Source of the DNA: an uncultured Pseudomonadales bacterium
Lineage (GTDB): Bacteria; Pseudomonadota; Gammaproteobacteria; Pseudomonadales; Porticoccaceae
Reading direction: 5' to 3'
Length of the DNA: 64,000 nucleotides
NCBI GenBank assembly: GCA_943788445.1
Contig: CALSQH010000006.1
Coordinates: 1-64,000 of the forward strand
Each line of letters opens with the position of its first letter. Position 1 is the first letter of the stretch. The position numbers were made by a program, and so were the translations under genes. The notes under the pieces were generated by a model. It did not search any database, was not told the origin of the DNA, and saw only the letters and a program-made list of their open reading frames with translations. Shown here piece by piece: positions 1-9,583 of the stretch.

Positions 1-420
1 GAGGTAAGTTGTTAAAGTTTTCTGTGGCTACTGTTTTAGTCAAAATTTATATCCTGACAGATGAATTTTGGTTGGGTTCTCTTCGGCCTTCTTCGCTTAA
101 AAGTACTGCAAAGGCTATTGATGGTTGCACCAATTCGGTGCGGATACAGTCTTTATGCTTTGCTAATTGCTCAATATTCACTGCCTGAAACCCCCTTGTT
201 TCATGATATATCTGCGCTAGTCATAGCCTTGGTGCCTGTGCACCATTAGTTAAGCCTGCAGCGGTTAGCATTTCACTTAAGACACTAAATACTTATAGCA
301 TTGATCTAACATTGAATAAGCATTAATCGTGCCAAGGAAGGATGGTTTGGATTTTCAAGAGGGGGGTAGTGGTTGTTCTGGTGAAAATTGTACGCGGTGA
401 AATGTTATCGAGAAAAAATT

Positions 421-445
421 GCCCCGTGGCAGCAAGCCACGGGGC
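421..445 (-). terminator. Rho-independent terminator for the minus-strand SCP2 gene
   Basis: GCCCCGTGGC-AGCAA-GCCACGGGGC perfect 10-bp stem; on the minus strand it is followed by AATTTTTTCT. Confidence 0.85.
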
Positions 446-467
446 ATTCTATTGTTAGGTCGGCGGG

Positions 468-767
468 CTATGAAAGGATTGGGCCCAATTTCATCGCAAT
501 ACCCATATCACCTTGAATCTTTAACTTGCCAGTCATAAACGCAGCGGTGCCATCAAGCTTGCCTTCAGCCATGGCCATAAAGTTCTCAAGACTGATTGTC
601 ATGGTGCACTGAGCATCGACATCATCATTACTAACTACATTCGGAACTTGGGTTGCGTCTAAAACTAAGATGCCGTCAGCGCCGAAATCAAACTTTAAGA
701 CTGAGCCCAAGCCGCAATCTTCCCCTATTTTTTCTTTTAAACCTGCTGTAACTGCTTCCAATGACAT
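468..767 (-). CDS. SCP2 sterol-binding domain protein
   Basis: 99 aa; SCP2-like pattern (FDFGADGILVLDA..., CTMTISLENFMAMAEGKLDGTAAFMTGKLKIQGDMGIAMKL). Confidence 0.85.
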   Translation of the reverse strand: MSLEAVTAGLKEKIGEDCGLGSVLKFDFGADGILVLDATQVPNVVSNDDVDAQCTMTISLENFMAMAEGKLDGTAAFMTGKLKIQGDMGIAMKLGPILS

Positions 768-1079
768 ATGGATATACCCCTATTTTTAGAATGTATTACG
801 AGTAGTGTTGCTCTCTCGTAGTATTGAAAAACTGGATTTACTTTAAGATATCTTGGATTAATAAATCAAGACATAATGTACGCCAAAATATAATGACAGT
901 TAAAATTTATGGCTACTGTCACCATCGCGACAAGAATTGGTGATCTGAATTTGGTGCTCTTATCTGTAGGATTTGATGGTCAGACTCGGCTGGTCACTAT
1001 AAGTAATTATTAGCACTGACATTTATTCTGCCAAAATCTTAAGATGGTTATCTATTAATAATTATAAATTGGAAGCTCA

Positions 1080-2156
1080 ATGGTCTTATCTAATCCAACT
1101 ATTGACGTTCGACAAGGGGAAGAGCTCGATCCGTTGCGCACAGATAAGGTGCTTAAGAAAGTTGTGCCCGGCTTGAAGGGCTCGCCGGTTATTCGCCAGT
1201 ACGCTTCTGGTGCATCTAATCTTACTTACTTGATCAGTTACAACAATCGTGACTTAGTGTTGCGCCGTCCACCGCCAGGTGTGAAAGCGGCCAGTGCTCA
1301 TTCGATGATTCGAGAGTATCGGGTAATCAGTGCGCTGGAATCAGTCTACCCAGCAGTGCCCAAAGCGATTTACTACAGCGATGATGAGTCGCTGCTGGGT
1401 TCTGAGTTTTATCTAATGGAAAAGATCGAGGCTGTGTTGGTCAATAAGGGCCTGCCATCTGCATGGAATTTTAGCGATGCCGATCGCCATCGCTTTGGAA
1501 AGACCATTTTTGACAAACTAATCGAGTTGCATCAGGTCGATTATGTCGCCGCTGGGCTGGCAGAATTTGGTAAGCCGAGCGGTTATGCGCAACGTCAAAT
1601 ACTCGGTTGGAATAAACGGTTTGCTAATGCCCAGACTACAGATGTCCCCGGTTTTGAGGATGTCCGCGAATGGCTTGAGGCAAATATTCCTGATCCCAAG
1701 GCGGGTAATCTTCCCGCTGCCCTTATTCACGGTGACTTCCGTATCGACAATGTGATGGTTGATGCCAATGATCCATTTAATGTTATTGCGGTGATGGATT
1801 GGGAGATGGCTGCGCTGGGTGATCCGCTGATGGATTTGGCTAACTCTCTGGCCTATTGGGTTCACGCTGATGATTCCCCTGCATTACAGGCGATTAAAAA
1901 ACAGCCGTCGGATGCGCCGGGCATGATGCGACGTGAAGAGATAATTGCCTACTACGGCGAGCAGACTGGGTTCGATACATCAAAGTGGGATTTCTATGAG
2001 GTCTATGGCTACTGGCGTCTAGTGGGGATTTTACAACAGCTTTACTTCCGTTTTGTTAATAAACAGACGCAGGATCAGCGTTTTGCCAGCTATGGGCAGG
2101 GCGTTACTCATCTGGGTGAGTACTGTCGGCAATTGATTGCCAGATCTGTTTTGTAA
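1080..2156 (+). CDS. Phosphotransferase family protein (APH/choline kinase fold, ACAD10/11 N-terminal-like or LvaA-like)
   Basis: Brenner-type motif LIHGDFRIDNVM and metal-binding MDWEMAALGDPLMDLA; next to acyl-CoA dehydrogenases. Confidence 0.85.
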   Translation: MVLSNPTIDVRQGEELDPLRTDKVLKKVVPGLKGSPVIRQYASGASNLTYLISYNNRDLVLRRPPPGVKAASAHSMIREYRVISALESVYPAVPKAIYYSDDESLLGSEFYLMEKIEAVLVNKGLPSAWNFSDADRHRFGKTIFDKLIELHQVDYVAAGLAEFGKPSGYAQRQILGWNKRFANAQTTDVPGFEDVREWLEANIPDPKAGNLPAALIHGDFRIDNVMVDANDPFNVIAVMDWEMAALGDPLMDLANSLAYWVHADDSPALQAIKKQPSDAPGMMRREEIIAYYGEQTGFDTSKWDFYEVYGYWRLVGILQQLYFRFVNKQTQDQRFASYGQGVTHLGEYCRQLIARSVL

Positions 2157-2202
2157 GTACTTTTTTGTAAGTACTTTTTCAATATTTACGGGGATTGCAA
2201 TC

Positions 2203-3471
2203 ATGAAAACCATTAAAACCGCGCCACATGCAAAGGGCATTTTAATGTTTTTGATGCTTCTTAATATTCTCAGCATGCTCGATCGCAGTTTAATTGCCGC
2301 TTTTGCTCAGACCATTATGGATGACCTAAACCTCAGCCCCTCGCAGTTTGGTCTGCTCAATGGTTGGATATTTACTATCTGTTACGTTGTGATGGGCCTT
2401 TTTATGGGCGCTTTTGCGGATAGGATGCATCGGCCCAGACTTATTGCCGCAGGTCTTATTTTATGGAGTGCCCTGACCGCAGTTTCCGGTGTCACCAAAA
2501 ACTTTCTTCAAATTGGTTTGGCAAGACTGTTGATCGGTATTGGTGAGTCGACCATGACGCCGACGTCTATGTCGATGTTGTCTGATTTATTTCCCGCTCA
2601 TAAGCGAGGTACAGCGGTAGGGCTTTATTATTTGGGTGTCCCCGTGGGAACTAGTCTGGCCTTTATTTTGGCGGGTTCTCTGGGCGTATCGATTGGCTGG
2701 CGCAATTGTTTCTTTTTACTGGGTGGTATTGGTATCGCTTTGGCAATTGTTTTATTGCTACTTAAAGATCCTAAGCGTGGAGCCATGGAGGTCGAGCTCT
2801 CGGACAAGCAGCCTGCTATAGGCTGGCGGGGGGGGTTAGCTGATTTAATGCAGGTGTTGAAAGGGTCGCCGGTGCTGATCTGGATAATGCTCGGCGCGGT
2901 ACTACTGCATATACCTATTGGTGCAGGTACTTTCTCTATTCCCTGGTTGATAACCGAGCGCGGTTTCGATCAGGGTTATATTACCGGACTTTTCGGGTTG
3001 ATCTATTTGGTCTTTGGCACCGCAGGCACGCTGTTTGGCGGCGCTATGAGTGACTGGTATCAGCGCCGCTACAGGGGCGGGCGAATTCGCTTTTTAGCCT
3101 TTTTGATGATTGCCGTGACACCCTTAACCATTGGTTATAGATTTGCCTCCCCCGATTCAATCATCTTCTTTATTGGTATGAGTTTCGCTCTGTTTAGTCT
3201 CAGCTCATTTTATGGTCCCGCATTTTCTACGGTTCAGGATTTAACCCCGGTGCGTCTGCGCGGTATTATGACTGCCGTATTGCTGGTCGCCTGTAATCTG
3301 CTCGGATTCAGTCTTGGTTCTTTTATGACCGGTGTTACTCAGGAGTTATTTCAGTCGGCGGCGATTTCTAACCCCTATACGTGGTCGCTTTTGATCGCCG
3401 ATATTCTCGGTGCTCTTACCATTCCCTGTTTCCTCTATGCCTCTGTTCATCTAGAGCGGCAGCGTGACTAG
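2203..3471 (+). CDS. MFS transporter
   Basis: Multiple TM segments; MFS motif GAFADRMHRPRLIAAGLILWS; likely start is ATG at 2203 (MKTIKTAPHAKG). Confidence 0.85.
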   Translation: MKTIKTAPHAKGILMFLMLLNILSMLDRSLIAAFAQTIMDDLNLSPSQFGLLNGWIFTICYVVMGLFMGAFADRMHRPRLIAAGLILWSALTAVSGVTKNFLQIGLARLLIGIGESTMTPTSMSMLSDLFPAHKRGTAVGLYYLGVPVGTSLAFILAGSLGVSIGWRNCFFLLGGIGIALAIVLLLLKDPKRGAMEVELSDKQPAIGWRGGLADLMQVLKGSPVLIWIMLGAVLLHIPIGAGTFSIPWLITERGFDQGYITGLFGLIYLVFGTAGTLFGGAMSDWYQRRYRGGRIRFLAFLMIAVTPLTIGYRFASPDSIIFFIGMSFALFSLSSFYGPAFSTVQDLTPVRLRGIMTAVLLVACNLLGFSLGSFMTGVTQELFQSAAISNPYTWSLLIADILGALTIPCFLYASVHLERQRD

Positions 3472-3548
3472 CCGGCCGCCTTATTTATTGACATATAAAG
3501 TGCCACAACTTAATGTACTTTGATAAATTTAGTTGAAGGGGTGAATCG

Positions 3549-4733
3549 GTGGATATTAATTTTTCGGCACAGGATCTCGAGTTTCGAGATGAGGTGCGGG
3601 CATTTTTTGCCAGTGAATACGATACAAAGGTAGCGGAGAGTCTTTCAAGTGGTCAGGGTGAGGATTACAAAGAAGCCATTGTTGCCTGGCAGAAAAAGCT
3701 TCACGCGAAAGGTTGGATTGCGCCAGGTTGGCCAAAAGAATACGGCGGCACCGGTTGGTCCGTCACTCAGAAATTTATTTATGAAACCGAGCGCGGCTCA
3801 GCGGGGATTCCCGATGTGGTTCCCTTTGGTTTGAAAATGGTCGCGCCGGTTATTTATACCTTTGGCAGCGAAGAACAAAAAGCCAGATTTTTACCGCGAA
3901 TTCTCTCCAGTGATGACTGGTGGTGTCAGGGCTATTCAGAGCCTGGTGCTGGTTCTGACCTAGCAGCCCTGAGTACAACGGCTGAGTATGCGGGGGATAA
4001 CTATATCGTTAATGGCCGCAAAATCTGGACGACCTTTGCTCAGTTTTCTGATTGGATTTTCTGTCTGGTGCGGACATCAAAGGATGTGCGTAAGCAGCAG
4101 GGCATTAGTTTTCTATTAATTGATATGACCACCCCGGGCGTTTCAGTTAAGCCAATCCCCACAATCGACGGTAAGCACAGCCTTAATGAAGTGCTCTTCG
4201 AAGATGCACTTGTACCGCGAGAAAATTTAATCGGTGAGCAGGATAAAGGCTGGACTTATGCCAAGGCTCTGCTTGCCCATGAACGCACCGGCATGGCTGA
4301 AGTAGCCGACTCCAAACGTATGTTGACCAATCTTAAACAGCGCGCAGCGGCAGAGGTTAACGGCGGCCAGCCCATGATCGACGATCCGGTATTTCAGATG
4401 CGTCTTTCGGATATTGAAATGCAACTGATGGCACTGGAATACACCGAGTTGCGTGTGTTTGCCTCTATGGCTGCGGGAGGAATGCCAGGGCCGGAATCTT
4501 CATTGTTAAAAATCAAAGGTACTGAAATCTCCCAGGCTATTCACGAGCTTCAACTGCAATTGGCCGCCTACTATGGTGGCGCTCTGCAGGGCGAGCTAAG
4601 CAACCAGCAGTTGGGGCACAACTTTGCCGCTGAGGCGCGTAAAAGTTATATGTATGGCCGCGCTGCGACTATTTACGGTGGCTCTAATGAAGTGCAGCGC
4701 AATGTTATTGCCAAGGCCGTGTTGGGGCTGTAA
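3549..4733 (+). CDS. Acyl-CoA dehydrogenase
   Basis: CQGYSEPGAGSDLAAL, GRKIWTTFAQFSDWIFCLVRT and IYGGSNEVQRNVIAKAVLGL; ACAD family. Confidence 0.93.
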   Translation: MDINFSAQDLEFRDEVRAFFASEYDTKVAESLSSGQGEDYKEAIVAWQKKLHAKGWIAPGWPKEYGGTGWSVTQKFIYETERGSAGIPDVVPFGLKMVAPVIYTFGSEEQKARFLPRILSSDDWWCQGYSEPGAGSDLAALSTTAEYAGDNYIVNGRKIWTTFAQFSDWIFCLVRTSKDVRKQQGISFLLIDMTTPGVSVKPIPTIDGKHSLNEVLFEDALVPRENLIGEQDKGWTYAKALLAHERTGMAEVADSKRMLTNLKQRAAAEVNGGQPMIDDPVFQMRLSDIEMQLMALEYTELRVFASMAAGGMPGPESSLLKIKGTEISQAIHELQLQLAAYYGGALQGELSNQQLGHNFAAEARKSYMYGRAATIYGGSNEVQRNVIAKAVLGL

Positions 4734-4769
4734 TAAGCTCTATAAAAAAGATTATTGGAGATTGGTTAG

Positions 4770-5948
4770 ATGAATTTTGATTTTTCGGAAGAACAGGTAA
4801 TGATTAAAGACAGCGTCGCGCGCTTTGTTCGTGACGAGTATGACTTTGATACCAGACGTAATATTATTCACTCAGAAGAGGGTATCAGTCGCGATTTCTG
4901 GTCTATGTTTGCCGAGTTGGGTTGGCTTTCGGTGCCCTTTGCTGAAGAGTATGGCGGCTTTGGTGGATCGGTTGAAGATTTAGTCGCAGTGATGGAAGAG
5001 CTGGGTAAGGGTATTGTTGTTGAGCCCTATGTCTCGACGGTGGTTATCTTTGGTGGACTGCTCTCGGCGGCTAGCAACGAAGACTTAAAGTCGGCCTATA
5101 TCCCGAAAATCATTGAGGGCAGCTGTCTGGGTTCTTTCGCATTCTTGGAGCGCCAGTCGCGTTTTGAAATGGCTGATGTGGCAACTAATGCGATTGTCTG
5201 TGATGCTGGTTACAAGATTAATGGTGAAAAGACCGTGGTCATTAACGCTGGCACTGCAGATAGTCTGATTGTTAGTGCGCGCACCAGTGGCGAACAGTTT
5301 GATCGCGATGGGGTCAGTCTGTTTATGGTCGATGCTACTACTGCGGGTGTGAGCATCAACAGTTATAAAACCATGGATGGTCAGAGTGCTGCGACGATCA
5401 GTTTTAAAGATGTGGTGGTTCCGGCCAGTCATCTGCTGGGTGCTGTTGGGCAGGGTATGGAGATTGTCGATAAGGTTATGCCGCAGATTTTACTCGCGCT
5501 GAGTGCGGAGGCTTTGGGGATTATGGCTACCCTTAACGCGCTGACTGTAGATTACACAAAAACCCGCCAACAATTTGGTACGCCGATTAGTTCGTTTCAG
5601 GCTTTGCAGCATCGTATGGTGGATACTTTTATGGCCTGTGAGCAGACTAAATCATTGCTCTATCGCGGGCTTTGCGATGCTAATAAAATTGTAGTCGATC
5701 CATCTGTTGATGCCTCTGAATTGCAAAAATCTGTACATGCTCTAAAGGCGACTGTGGCTAAATATGGCAAGCTGATTGGTGAAGAGGCGATTCAAATTCA
5801 CGGTGGTATTGGTATGACTGACGAGTTAAATGTGGGTCATTTTGTCAAGCGGCTGATGACCATTAATGTGGCTTTTGGTGATGCTGATTTTCACCAGAAG
5901 AAATTTAATCAACTTAGCTACTCGACTATTTCAGTCCAGGCTAGCTAA
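4770..5948 (+). CDS. Acyl-CoA dehydrogenase (second, divergent paralog)
   Basis: ACAD signatures: YTKTRQQFGTPISSFQALQHRMVD, IQIHGGIGMTDELNVGHFVKRL. Confidence 0.92.
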   Translation: MNFDFSEEQVMIKDSVARFVRDEYDFDTRRNIIHSEEGISRDFWSMFAELGWLSVPFAEEYGGFGGSVEDLVAVMEELGKGIVVEPYVSTVVIFGGLLSAASNEDLKSAYIPKIIEGSCLGSFAFLERQSRFEMADVATNAIVCDAGYKINGEKTVVINAGTADSLIVSARTSGEQFDRDGVSLFMVDATTAGVSINSYKTMDGQSAATISFKDVVVPASHLLGAVGQGMEIVDKVMPQILLALSAEALGIMATLNALTVDYTKTRQQFGTPISSFQALQHRMVDTFMACEQTKSLLYRGLCDANKIVVDPSVDASELQKSVHALKATVAKYGKLIGEEAIQIHGGIGMTDELNVGHFVKRLMTINVAFGDADFHQKKFNQLSYSTISVQAS

Positions 5949-5956
5949 GACTAATC

Positions 5957-7015
5957 ATGACTATCCTGTTAGTGGGGGTTTTAGCGGTAGGGGGCATTTA
6001 TATTGCCTACCTGCTGCTAAGAACGGATCCGCTAGCAAAGTATGATCTGCCTGAAGGGCAGGTATTTCCTTCCTCTGACTCCTGTGCTGCACTTAAACAG
6101 ATTAATGCTCAAATTAGTGCTGGTCACAGTAAAAATAGTGGCCTTAGCTTGAAGCAGCGGCTCTTCGCTATTCGCGAGACTATGAATAGCATGTTTGCAG
6201 ATGTACCTATTGCCAGTGAGATTACGGCGGTCGATGCTGGCGGTGTAGCTGCTGAATGGGTTGTAGCGCCAGGTGCTGATAGTAGCCGCCGTTTTTTATA
6301 TATACATGGTGGTGCCTTTTATGTGGGTAGTGCCAAAAGCCATCGAGTTATTACCAGTAAATTATCTGAGATTACCCATAGTGCGGTATTGGCTATCGAT
6401 TATCGTTTAATGCCTGAACATTCGCGGATGGCGGGTGTTGATGATTGTCGTACGGCCTATGACTGGATGTTGGAGCATGGGCCTGAGCCTACAGACTTAA
6501 AAGCGTCTGCGGTTTTTGTCGGCGGTGATTCTGCTGGTGGGAATTTGACTCTGTCTCTATTGGCTTGGTTGCGTGATACCGGGCGCAGGTTGCCGAATGC
6601 TGCGCTGGCTTTATCGCCGGTGACTGATGAACGTATGGTTAATCCGAGTATTCAGCGAAATTTAGAGCGGGATCTTCTTCTTCGGCCTCTGGCTAGGGGG
6701 GTGCGCAAGATTCCACGGCCGCTGTTGGTGACGGGTAAGTGGTTGTTTACGGGGCGTGGTCCGACTAATCCGGTGATTTCACCTTTGCATGGTGATCTGT
6801 CGGGGTTGCCGCCGATTTTGGTGCATGTGTGTGATGATGAGATGTTACTTGATGATGGTCGTCGTTATGTGAATAAGGCGGTTGCGTCGGGCACTGATGC
6901 TGTTTTGCAGCGTTGGCAGCATGTGCCTCATGTGTGGCAGATTTTTTATCCTTATCTTCCTCAGTCGGTTGAGGCTTTTGATGAGATTGAGGGGTTTTTG
7001 GGGCGGTATTCTTAG
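5957..7015 (+). CDS. Alpha/beta hydrolase (HSL-like esterase/lipase)
   Basis: YIHGGAFYVGS oxyanion motif, VGGDSAGGNLTLSL nucleophile elbow. Confidence 0.9.
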   Translation: MTILLVGVLAVGGIYIAYLLLRTDPLAKYDLPEGQVFPSSDSCAALKQINAQISAGHSKNSGLSLKQRLFAIRETMNSMFADVPIASEITAVDAGGVAAEWVVAPGADSSRRFLYIHGGAFYVGSAKSHRVITSKLSEITHSAVLAIDYRLMPEHSRMAGVDDCRTAYDWMLEHGPEPTDLKASAVFVGGDSAGGNLTLSLLAWLRDTGRRLPNAALALSPVTDERMVNPSIQRNLERDLLLRPLARGVRKIPRPLLVTGKWLFTGRGPTNPVISPLHGDLSGLPPILVHVCDDEMLLDDGRRYVNKAVASGTDAVLQRWQHVPHVWQIFYPYLPQSVEAFDEIEGFLGRYS

Positions 7016-7054
7016 TGGTCTGGGGTATTGGATCTGGTATTTTGGTTTGGGGCG

Positions 7055-7160
7055 AGCTGATTGGGTATTTATATCTGGGACACGCAGTGAATACGTCCAT
7101 TTAGGCTCGTCGCTGGCATCCTTGCCAGCGACGGTCCCAGATATAAATACCCGACCAGCT
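7055..7160. repeat. Nested inverted-repeat (cruciform/MITE- or REP-like) intergenic element
   Basis: 27-bp arms AGCTGATTGGGTATTTATATCTGGGAC / GTCCCAGATATAAATACCCGACCAGCT (2 mismatches) enclosing an 11-bp perfect stem CGTCGCTGGCA-TCCT-TGCCAGCGACG (7108-7133). Confidence 0.85.
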
Positions 7161-7271
7161 CTTATCTGCAGGGTTGGAGATATGAATTGTTGGTTTTTTG
7201 GGTGGGTGTGAACGTTTTGATTGGTGCCTATAATGGGTTTTTTTGGGGACGCTCGTAAAGGAAAGCTCGTA

Positions 7272-8990
7272 ATGGAAAGCTCAATGCATGACTTGAATAA
7301 TAAAACTATCTTGGGGCACCCGCGTGGGTTGTTAATTTTATTTCTTACTGAGATGTGGGAGCGTTTCTCTTACTACGGTATGCGTGGGTTGTTGATTGTC
7401 TATCTGACGCAACACTTTTTATTTTCCGATGAAAAATCCAGTTTGATCTACGGTGCATACACGGCGCTTGTTTATGTGATGACGATTGTTGGTGGATCTC
7501 TGGCTGACCGTTATTTAGGGGCGAGGAAGGCGGTTACCTTTGGCGCCATTCTGCTGACCTTGGGACATTTTGGAATGACCTTTGAGGGGGAGGGTGCTAA
7601 GCAGTTATTAACCTATGGCGAGAGTCAGTACGAAATCAAGCTGGATGGGCGTGGTGGTGATGCTCGTCAGCAGATTATTAGCGGTATGGGCATGTCTTAC
7701 GTTACTTTTACGCAAACCAGTATGGATATTGCTGAGCCTGAGGTGGTGGGTCTGCCTGTGAGTATTGCGCGGGATCAATTTTCTATTAGTGTTGAGAGAG
7801 AGGCGTTCTATCTGAACATTCTCTACCTATCCTTGGCGCTGCTGATTGCAGGTGTGGGGTTTTTAAAGGCCAATATCTCGACGATTGTTGGTTCTCTGTA
7901 TGGTTTTGGCGACTCACGTCGTGACTCTGGGTTTACGATTTTTTATATGGGTATCAATATCGGCGCATTTTTGGCGTCGATTTTCTGTGGTTATCTGGGC
8001 ATTGTTCACGGTTGGAAATACGGCTTTGGTTTGGCGGGTATCGGCATGCTGCTGGGGTTGATTATCTTTTTGTCCTGTCAGAGTTGGTTGCAGGGTAAAG
8101 CAGAGCCGCCATCTGTGAAAAAGCTTAAAGAAAAGGTGTTTCTGTTTATCAATCTGGAATGGTTCTGCTATTTGATTGGTCTGGGTATTATTGCGCTCTC
8201 TATGCTGCTGGTAATGAATGAAGACTTGGTAGGTGGAATACTTGGGCCGCTGGGTATTCTTATGTTCGTTTTGTTGATCAGCTATGCATTGACGCAAGTT
8301 AAAGGGGATGAGCGCTCGCGTATGTTTGCGGCGATTTATTTTATTTTGGCGCAGATTCCTTTTTGGGCGCTGTTTGAACAGGCTGGGTCTTCGTTGAACC
8401 TTTTGACGGTTCGTTTAGTCGATCGTGAGATCCTTGGTTGGTCAGTGCCGGGTCCGGTATTTCAGTCCTTAAATGCCGGTTTTATCTTTATCTTTGCGCC
8501 GCTTTTAGCCTGGTTATGGATATGGCTGGCTAGGCGCAAGCTAAACCCGTCTACGGCGGTAAAGTTCGCTTTGGGTGTGGCAATGGCAGGTTTGGGCTTT
8601 CTCGTTCTGGTGGCCGGTATGAAGGGATCTGGCGCGATTGGTCTTACGCCGGTGATCTTTATCTTTGCTGTTTATTGGATTCATACCATGGGTGAATTGC
8701 TGGTCTCTCCTGTAGGTTTGTCTGTGGTGACTAAGCTGGCACCTGTGCGGGTTGTGGGTATGACGATGGGGGCTTGGTTCCTTTATTCCGGTCTATCTAA
8801 TTTTCTCGCGGGGGTGATTGCTCGGACTACGGGTGCGGAAACGATTGGTGGTCAGATGACCAATGTGGCAGCGGCCAAGGCGGGTTATATCGAGGTCTAC
8901 TCTCAAGTGGGTTATATCGCTATCGGTATTTCACTGCTGATGCTACTGTTATCACCGGTTATCAGCAAGATGATGCACGGTGCGGACTAG
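7272..8990 (+). CDS. POT/PTR2-family peptide MFS transporter
   Basis: HPRGLLILFLTEMWERFSYYGMRGLLIVYL signature; ORF open from 7221 (TTG), ATG at 7272 preferred. Confidence 0.9.
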   Translation: MESSMHDLNNKTILGHPRGLLILFLTEMWERFSYYGMRGLLIVYLTQHFLFSDEKSSLIYGAYTALVYVMTIVGGSLADRYLGARKAVTFGAILLTLGHFGMTFEGEGAKQLLTYGESQYEIKLDGRGGDARQQIISGMGMSYVTFTQTSMDIAEPEVVGLPVSIARDQFSISVEREAFYLNILYLSLALLIAGVGFLKANISTIVGSLYGFGDSRRDSGFTIFYMGINIGAFLASIFCGYLGIVHGWKYGFGLAGIGMLLGLIIFLSCQSWLQGKAEPPSVKKLKEKVFLFINLEWFCYLIGLGIIALSMLLVMNEDLVGGILGPLGILMFVLLISYALTQVKGDERSRMFAAIYFILAQIPFWALFEQAGSSLNLLTVRLVDREILGWSVPGPVFQSLNAGFIFIFAPLLAWLWIWLARRKLNPSTAVKFALGVAMAGLGFLVLVAGMKGSGAIGLTPVIFIFAVYWIHTMGELLVSPVGLSVVTKLAPVRVVGMTMGAWFLYSGLSNFLAGVIARTTGAETIGGQMTNVAAAKAGYIEVYSQVGYIAIGISLLMLLLSPVISKMMHGAD

Positions 8991-9089
8991 AATACACTGA
9001 ATAAAATGTGCCGATGAAAAGGCGACGACTAAAAATTAAAGCTGATAAAAATTAATCACTAGCAAGTCACTAAAAGGAAGGGGTACAAA

Positions 9090-9551
9090 ATGCCACAACT
9101 TATTCAAAAAACCGAAATTGCCCAATACATTGGCCATGTCTGTGAACCCACTGCGTGGTTTGAAGTGACCCAGGATCAGGTCAACAACTTTGCCGATTGC
9201 ACTCTAGATCGCCAGTTTATTCATATAGACCCTGTGGCTGCTGCTCAGACCCCCTTTGGTGGCACCATTGCGCACGGGTTTTTGACCCTGTCGATGCTGT
9301 CGCATTTTGCGGCGAGCTTCAATCTGTTGATTGAAGGGATTTATATGGGCGTCAACAAAGGCTTCGATAAGGTGCGCTTTGTAGCCCCAGTTCGGGTCGG
9401 CGGTAAAATTCGTTGTCACGCGACTATTCTTGATATCAGTGAAAAGCGCCCGGGCCAGTATGACTTTAAGGTTGAGGTGACGATTGAAATTGAAGGTGAA
9501 GAAAAGCCGGCCATGGTCGCTGAGTGGTTAACCGTTCAAATGGCGCACTAA
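9090..9551 (+). CDS. MaoC family (R)-enoyl-CoA hydratase
   Basis: FADCTLDRQFIHIDPVAAAQTPFGGTIAHGFLTLSMLSHF: hydratase-2 motif. Confidence 0.92.
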   Translation: MPQLIQKTEIAQYIGHVCEPTAWFEVTQDQVNNFADCTLDRQFIHIDPVAAAQTPFGGTIAHGFLTLSMLSHFAASFNLLIEGIYMGVNKGFDKVRFVAPVRVGGKIRCHATILDISEKRPGQYDFKVEVTIEIEGEEKPAMVAEWLTVQMAH

Positions 9552-9583
9552 TTTTTATTAACAAATTGAATTTAAAGAGGTAA

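Noticed and set aside
61-249. 62-aa ORF at the left edge
   Set aside because: No motif or convincing RBS; the flanking sequence looks intergenic.
6765-7211. Track ORFs 6765..7100 (-) and 6882..7211 (+) over the esterase 3' end and the inverted repeat
   Set aside because: Low-complexity, motif-free translations overlapping a well-supported CDS and the palindromic element; explained as shadow ORFs.
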